Source of the DNA: Callipepla californica brunnescens
Taxonomy: Eukaryota; Chordata; Aves; Galliformes; Odontophoridae
DNA: 64,000 nt
NCBI GenBank assembly: GCA_023055505.1
Contig: JALIRH010000049.1
Location: 2,852,001-2,916,000, forward strand
Reading direction: 5' to 3'
Shown: in pieces, positions 58,661-64,000 of the stretch
How the letters are laid out: each line of letters opens with the position of its first letter
Numbering within the stretch: the first letter of the stretch is position 1
The notes under the pieces: model-generated
The model's database searches: none
What the model was told of the DNA's origin: nothing
Seen by the model: only the letters and a program-made list of their open reading frames with translations
Program-made: the position numbers and the translations under genes

Positions 58661-59207
58661 AAGCTGGGTATCAGCCAGAGGAACGGAAGGCTGGACACAA
58701 CACCTCACCATCACAAAGACTGTACTAAAATAGAGGTTACAGTAAGTAACAAAACATTTCAGTTCTCACATAAACTATTAACAAATTCCGTCACCATTTT
58801 GACGTGCGTCTCACAGTGGGTTTTTTTAAATAGTAACTACTAGAATCTCTCCGTCTTCTGAGAGATTTCCAGTTTTGGAAAAGAAAATTTTACTACTTCG
58901 TGGTCTGTAGAAACCTTCCCAGTAACCAACACCAAAGTTTTAGAGCAGAGCATCAAGAGACTTAAATGAAATACTCCACACTATCTAAATCAAGACTAGT
59001 TAAATCTTTCTTACCAAACTGAAAAAAGTGTTTGTCCAAAAGAGCTGTGTTCAGAAGATATTGAACTTATTTCCCCCACAGTCTACTGTACTCTACATGC
59101 CTTTCTGTAGTTCAGCCTGAGTGTAAGATCATGTCTAAGGAAAGCTTAGAACACTGAATTCAAAACAGCACGCAATAGCTACAGCTGGTTTTTCTTGGAA
59201 AATCTAG

Positions 59208-59374
59208 AGGAGGAGAATGAGCACCTCTTTCATATATTAGGACCCGATGAGAAAGTCAATGTGCTAGGTTGGAAGAAAGCAAAAAGAAGTGGCTATTCAC
59301 ATGGTGTATGGCTAAGTTGTGGAGCTACTTGCCATGCGACATTCTGGATGACAAATATCCCCATCAATGAAAAG
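59208..59374 (+). CDS. Possible unidentified exon, plus strand
   Basis: 167 nt between GAAAATCTAG and GTAAAT, open: EENEHLFHILGPDEKVNVLG then WKKAKRSGYSHGVWLSCGAT, CHATFWMTNIPINEK. Two cysteines and the tryptophans look protein-like. No family or partner exon recognised; its phase does not fit the short ATG exon at 56853. Confidence 0.3.
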
Positions 59375-62264
59375 GTAAATTTGATAGTTCAGTGTAAACC
59401 AAACTGCAGATACAACTGCTGAATTAGAAACTCCTTGTACTACAGCTTACTCGAAGCTGAGATGATGTTTAATGAAGATTGCATGTATACCTCCTCTATT
59501 TTCACTCTTAGGCATCCATTGCTTGTTACTGTTGAAGACAGGACACTAGGCAGCAGGTGCCTTCGCTTATTAATGTAACCTTTGTTACAGAGTGTGCTGG
59601 AGCTGCTAGAAAGAATCTCTATAATAATTATTGGATTAAAAGAAAAAAAGCTACTGTAACAGACATTAAGTTTTCAGTGAACTAATCAGGAAATCTAATC
59701 AGTAGGCTAAAATCAGGCTTTTTCTAGCTGTTAATTTAGGTCCATTATTCTCATCTTATTGGCTTGGCTTCAACCAAGCTGATAAGTATTTTTGATCACA
59801 ATCCCTCTCTCAGTAAGGGAGATTTTGCTAGTGGCAGGAGGGCCTAAAAATCTGTTCTACTTCCTGAAGGATATTTAAGCTATTTGAAGAAATTCACCGT
59901 CAAGAAGTGTTCTTTATTTTTTTATTATAATTTAGATGATTATGAAATACAGTTTTCCATTTTATCTAAAAATTCCTTGTGTCGTGTGTCGATTAACTGA
60001 TTTATAACTAAACAATTCACCCTGCTCATACTAAAACAGATCTAATACATTCTCACAGCTTCCCTATATGGAGTCAAAACATGCAAGAAGAGAAATGCCT
60101 ATACGTAAGCTGCAGTGTCTCCTTTTCCTGCCTTCATAACACAGCTCAACTGCTGCTGTACTGTGATGGCAGGAGCTCAAGGAAGGGAGGGAAAGGTATG
60201 CCACCTTTACCGTTGGCTGGTGGGATCAGGCTCTTGAGAGCCCTCTGTGAGTGGCCAGACTCAGAGGCTGACTCACGAGATGTAGCAGGTTCCCTGTGCT
60301 AAATTAGAATGGAAAGGAAAAATATATTCTGTCAGGTTTGCTCTTCAGCAGACCCTTTCTGTAGGCTATACAGAAGTAACTTGTAGTCAGTCTTCATTGT
60401 TTGTGGACAGAGCAATCCCCAGAGCCCCTTCAGCAACTGCCGCTTGTACAAATGTGTTCACTTGTATATGAATATGTGGGAGGTGTGGAGAGATAGTATG
60501 TAATCTGACACTAACTGTAATGATGAGCTGCTTTTCATTATATAAAATGTTAGGATTGTACCAAAATAGGTATTATCTACACTGAAAAACATTTTTCATT
60601 TGTCTAGAACAAAGTTCTATATATAGAAAACTTGGTGGTTTCTGCCTCTTATTTATCTGCCTGTTTGGTTCCTTGATTCCCTGAGCCAAAGGAAAGTCCC
60701 TTTTGGAAGGGAATTCTGGAGATTACCTTGTCCAACGTTCTTCTGAAAACACGGCCTTCACTTAATGCAAGGCCCTGTCAAGTCATACTTTAATGTTTCC
60801 AAATAAGAGATTTCATTAGCCTTCTAGACCACCTGCTTAAAGGTGTCATTGTTCTCAGGCTGGAGAACTCTTTCAATATACCTGGACCAAGTTTTTTGTT
60901 TTTTATTTTTTATTAAATAATGAGTGCTGATTGTTTCTGGACTTGCTATAGATCTTCTTTGTGAAATCACCTCCATCCTTCCAACTACATGCTGCAAGAC
61001 TAATTAGATAGCCCCAATGAGAGCTTCAGACTTTCTTCATATGTCAAGTTCTTCAGCTCTCTGTTCTTAAGAGAAATGCACTCCAGAATGACAGGAGGCA
61101 ATGATAGTTATAACCTACCTTTGAGCACACAGTAAATAGACTTGAGCCCCATAACCGAACAGACAGTAAATTTTTTATCATATATGAAATTTAAGGCAAT
61201 TCAGCAACAGAAATTAATAGAATTACACTTCAGCTCAAATTTTCCATGAGCTTGCATGGCTGAGGTGACATATGGAAATTGATGATACTCTCATCTTTCT
61301 ATCACACTGTTGAGAAATTTTTCATGGATATTTGAAAGTAAGAAGTACTTGTTCTAGAGATAAGTCATTAATAAGATGAAGAAAGATAAAGATAACAGAT
61401 TTTTTTTTAAATCATCCTTCTTTTTCTTCTGATCCACAATTGACTGAAAGTTTGGTTTTCTCATTTTTTATAGATGCCTGACAAATTGTGTCAGAGTTTA
61501 TAGCACAGAGTTCTGAACAAAAGTGATCGAGGTCATAATAATGCAACTTCATAATGGAAAATGAGTATATAAATTACATTCGAGGGGTATTTTACATATT
61601 TTTATTATCAGAAGTCTGTGCCAGCAGTATCAGTGTAATTCTGCAGTATTTGGCAGACTTCATTTTGACATCAGTTTTTCAGAATACTCTTTATTTCCTA
61701 CATGGTGTGTTTTGAGAGAGAGACTCTTTTAGACAGATGTAATAAGCCTTGTAATCACTGTACTATCTTTGTATGATATGGTAATGCAACTTGGATTTAT
61801 GCAAGCTCTGACTGTCAATTATGCTTTATTCCTTGTTTACACCAAGCAAAAGAACCCGTGAGTATAACACAAGATGCCGATTCTTCGGCTGTCTGTACTA
61901 AGTTGCCTGTGGGACTCATCTGTAATATCATTTTCAACCATGTTATCCAACTAAAACTATTACAAGGAAGTCAATGGATTTCAGTTTTTGTTATGAGAGA
62001 GAGAAAAATATTCCTGTATTATATCCTTAGTATTTCCAAAGGTAATTGTATAACACCTTCTATTTGTAAAAGCTAATTTATATATCAAAATAAAAACATT
62101 TAGTTTAAAGTGAAATTTACCCAACTAATCAAGAAGAATTCGAGAAGAATTATGAGTGCACAGAAGAAGTATATATGCAGAAGCGTAAGTACTGACCTTG
62201 TGTAGATAAAAGCTTCATAAAGCAGTGCTTTGCTATTGCAGGCTGCCATGTGATATGGCCCTGC
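59375..62264. other. AT-rich stretch, possible old CR1 trace, no gene recognised
   Basis: Around 60700-61090 words such as GGAGATTACCTTGTCCAACG and GTCAAGTTCTTCAGCTCTCTG suggest a very old minus-strand CR1. The rest shows no family, RNA gene or array. Confidence 0.35.
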
Positions 62265-62269
62265 TCTCC

Positions 62270-62798
62270 TATTTTATTTGCTAGGCCCATGATGCCAGCG
62301 GCAGATGTTGGTGATACGGCAGTAGAGGCTGAACCTTCTCACCATTGCTCCATTACGTTTTGTTGCTGTGAGGTAGAGCAAAGGTGTGTCATTGAATTCT
62401 TCCGTGGGGAAGCAATTGCACCCACTGACATGAATCGATGCTTACTGAATGTTTCTGGGGACCAGTCAGTGGACATGAGCACAGTATGGTGGTGAGTGGT
62501 GTGTTTCTGCAACTGTGACATGGTCAATGTGAGGGACAAACCATGTGCTGGTTGACTATTCACAGCTGGTGTGGTTGGTGCAGATTTTGATGAGCACAGC
62601 ATTCAGGTACTCATTCATGAACGGCAAAAATACAACAAAAAAAGGCATAGATAATGGTAGCAACTATGCAGATAAATAGTATTTTGCAGCTGGGAATTTG
62701 TTCTCTCCAATAGTGTGTTATTGTGCTTTATTATCTGTTGAGGTTTCCATGGAAATCAACAGCAGGCATTACTTTCAGAGTGACCTACATACATTCAA
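62270..62798 (+). mobile_element. Internally deleted mariner-like DNA transposon
   Basis: Reads CCEVEQRCVIEFFRGEAIAP then TDMNRCLLNVSGDQSVDMST V: the N-terminal helix-turn-helix of a mariner transposase (family pattern EQR.VI.F...EIHRRLL.VYGD..VDVSTVRRW). After about 60 bases (DVRDKP-like CVRDKPCAG) it jumps to VGADFDEHSIQVLIHERQKY, the transposase C-terminus. The catalytic D,D34D core is missing. The right end (AGGCATTACTTTCAGAGTGACC) resembles a mariner terminal repeat. It is non-autonomous and long dead. Confidence 0.78.
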
Positions 62799-64000
62799 AT
62801 AAAAATAATAACCCAGAATAACCATGACAACTGCTACCTACCTCCTTCTAAATTATATGCATACATGTATTACAATACTAACATGTAACTGTGGAAAGTT
62901 ACTAAGTCATGATCATGAAATCTGCAATTACCTAGAATTCTTATATATTCTTCTCAATCTCTTGATAAAAAGATATTTAGCTACTATGGACAAAAGAGGG
63001 GATCTTCATTTATGAAGTGCTCAGAAGATTATAATGTCATCTGGAGTATTGAAATTCATTAATAAGCACCACCTTGTCTGTTTTTTATCTAACGAACAAG
63101 TGGGGGAAAAAAGAAGTTGAAATGTTATTCCGCACTGTTGAATGGCAACAGTGACTTTCCATTCTAATTAGGTTTAAACTTACAATTAAATCCCCTAAGG
63201 TAGATTATAGATAGTATCTAAAAAGTAATCACTAGCCGGTACCCACTGTCTACTTTTCACTAATGATGGAGTTTCTGTTCTTTTATCTTTCAGTTACCTG
63301 GGATATCCCAGTATTCTATGGAAAGGGTACTGTAAATTTTTACTTCTTACCACACTGAACTATTGAAAGAGAGAAGATCGATGTGTGCCAATATTACTTC
63401 ATTTTTTATTGGATCCAAAGGGTAGGTTAGGGCAAAATATTCCATGGATTAAAATGGAAGTGCAGGAGAGATCAGGCAAGGCTAGAAAAATCAAGTATGG
63501 ACGCAAACAATTCTATTTCTTAGGACAGGCTTAGCAGAACTGGGATTCCATCCTATGATCTGTACAGTACCTTTTTCCGTTAAAGCTCTCCCCTGTGGAG
63601 GCATCATTTAGAACAGAATGTTCACTTGAAGAAAGTTCCTACACAAAAGCTGTGCTGTTTCAGAAAGTTCCAAGTTCCTTGTGAACGTGGAATTCCCTGC
63701 TTTTCTCCCAGTGACCCATGGACATCAGCAAGTTGATAGAAAATAACGTCCTATTATTCTGAACACTACCTATTTTCTTCTGAACCTTACAAAGGCTTAA
63801 GATGAAGGGTATGATGCACGCAGCTCATTTTCAAGAAGGCTTTTTATTCCTCTGGCTTTGCATCATACACAAATGCAGGCTTGTCTTGTTTCATTTCAAC
63901 TCTGAAGCCACGAAGAAAGAATTAGTGCTGCTGGTGGACACGTCTCCCCCACAGTTGATGCTGTGGATGCCCGGTAATGTTAAACAGGACGCCCACCCAT
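62799..64000. other. No feature recognised to the window end
   Basis: AT-rich, short frames only. No exon, repeat family or RNA gene could be supported. Confidence 0.5.

Overview
The window looks like nuclear DNA from a galliform bird (chicken or a close relative). I infer this from many CR1 LINE fragments in both orientations (two with long reverse-transcriptase reading frames and an octamer ATCTATGA-type tail), an olfactory-receptor fragment of the avian OR14 type, an avian-style solo LTR, a decayed mariner, and a 10-bp CTATGGGTC-type minisatellite. Genes are split by introns with GT/AG borders, so ATG-to-stop frames are mostly uninformative. The useful signal is in short exons.

Layout. 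1-4 kb: the tail of an olfactory-receptor pseudogene, a probable minus-strand LTR, and a candidate small minus-strand gene of about 134 codons whose exons join in phase. 5.6-11 kb: minus-strand exons of an intron-containing exportin-1 (XPO1/CRM1) copy with a stop, an internal deletion and a lost acceptor. 12-13.9 kb: a degenerate C2H2 zinc-finger exon, then a minisatellite that reverses orientation around a 39-bp repeat, then a CpG-rich block with ETS-type sites. 14-16.6 kb: CR1 copies and a solo LTR with a 5-bp target duplication.

17.7-39.8 kb is the centrepiece. Plus-strand exons match gamma-secretase activating protein (GSAP, formerly PION). Exons here numbered 2, 3 and 4 occur once; a block holding exons 4-7 is then repeated three times. 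Each block is followed by tandem arrays of a 613-bp satellite (about 1.5, 11, 3 and 3 units). All copies of the exons remain open with normal splice sites. Exons 4-7 total 272 nt, so splicing two blocks in series would shift the frame. No later GSAP exon was found.

39.8-56 kb: CR1 fragments, three unidentified candidate exons (one lies at 59 kb), simple repeats and an orphan satellite unit at 46.9 kb. 56.4-57.5 kb: a second CpG-rich, promoter-like block with an RFX X-box and a 36-bp duplication that doubles a TCTCGCGAGA element, followed by more of the 10-bp minisatellite. 57.8-64 kb: a duplicated CORE-SINE-like piece, a candidate exon, an internally deleted mariner and otherwise featureless AT-rich DNA.

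Protein family assignments were made by eye against remembered family sequences; no search was run.
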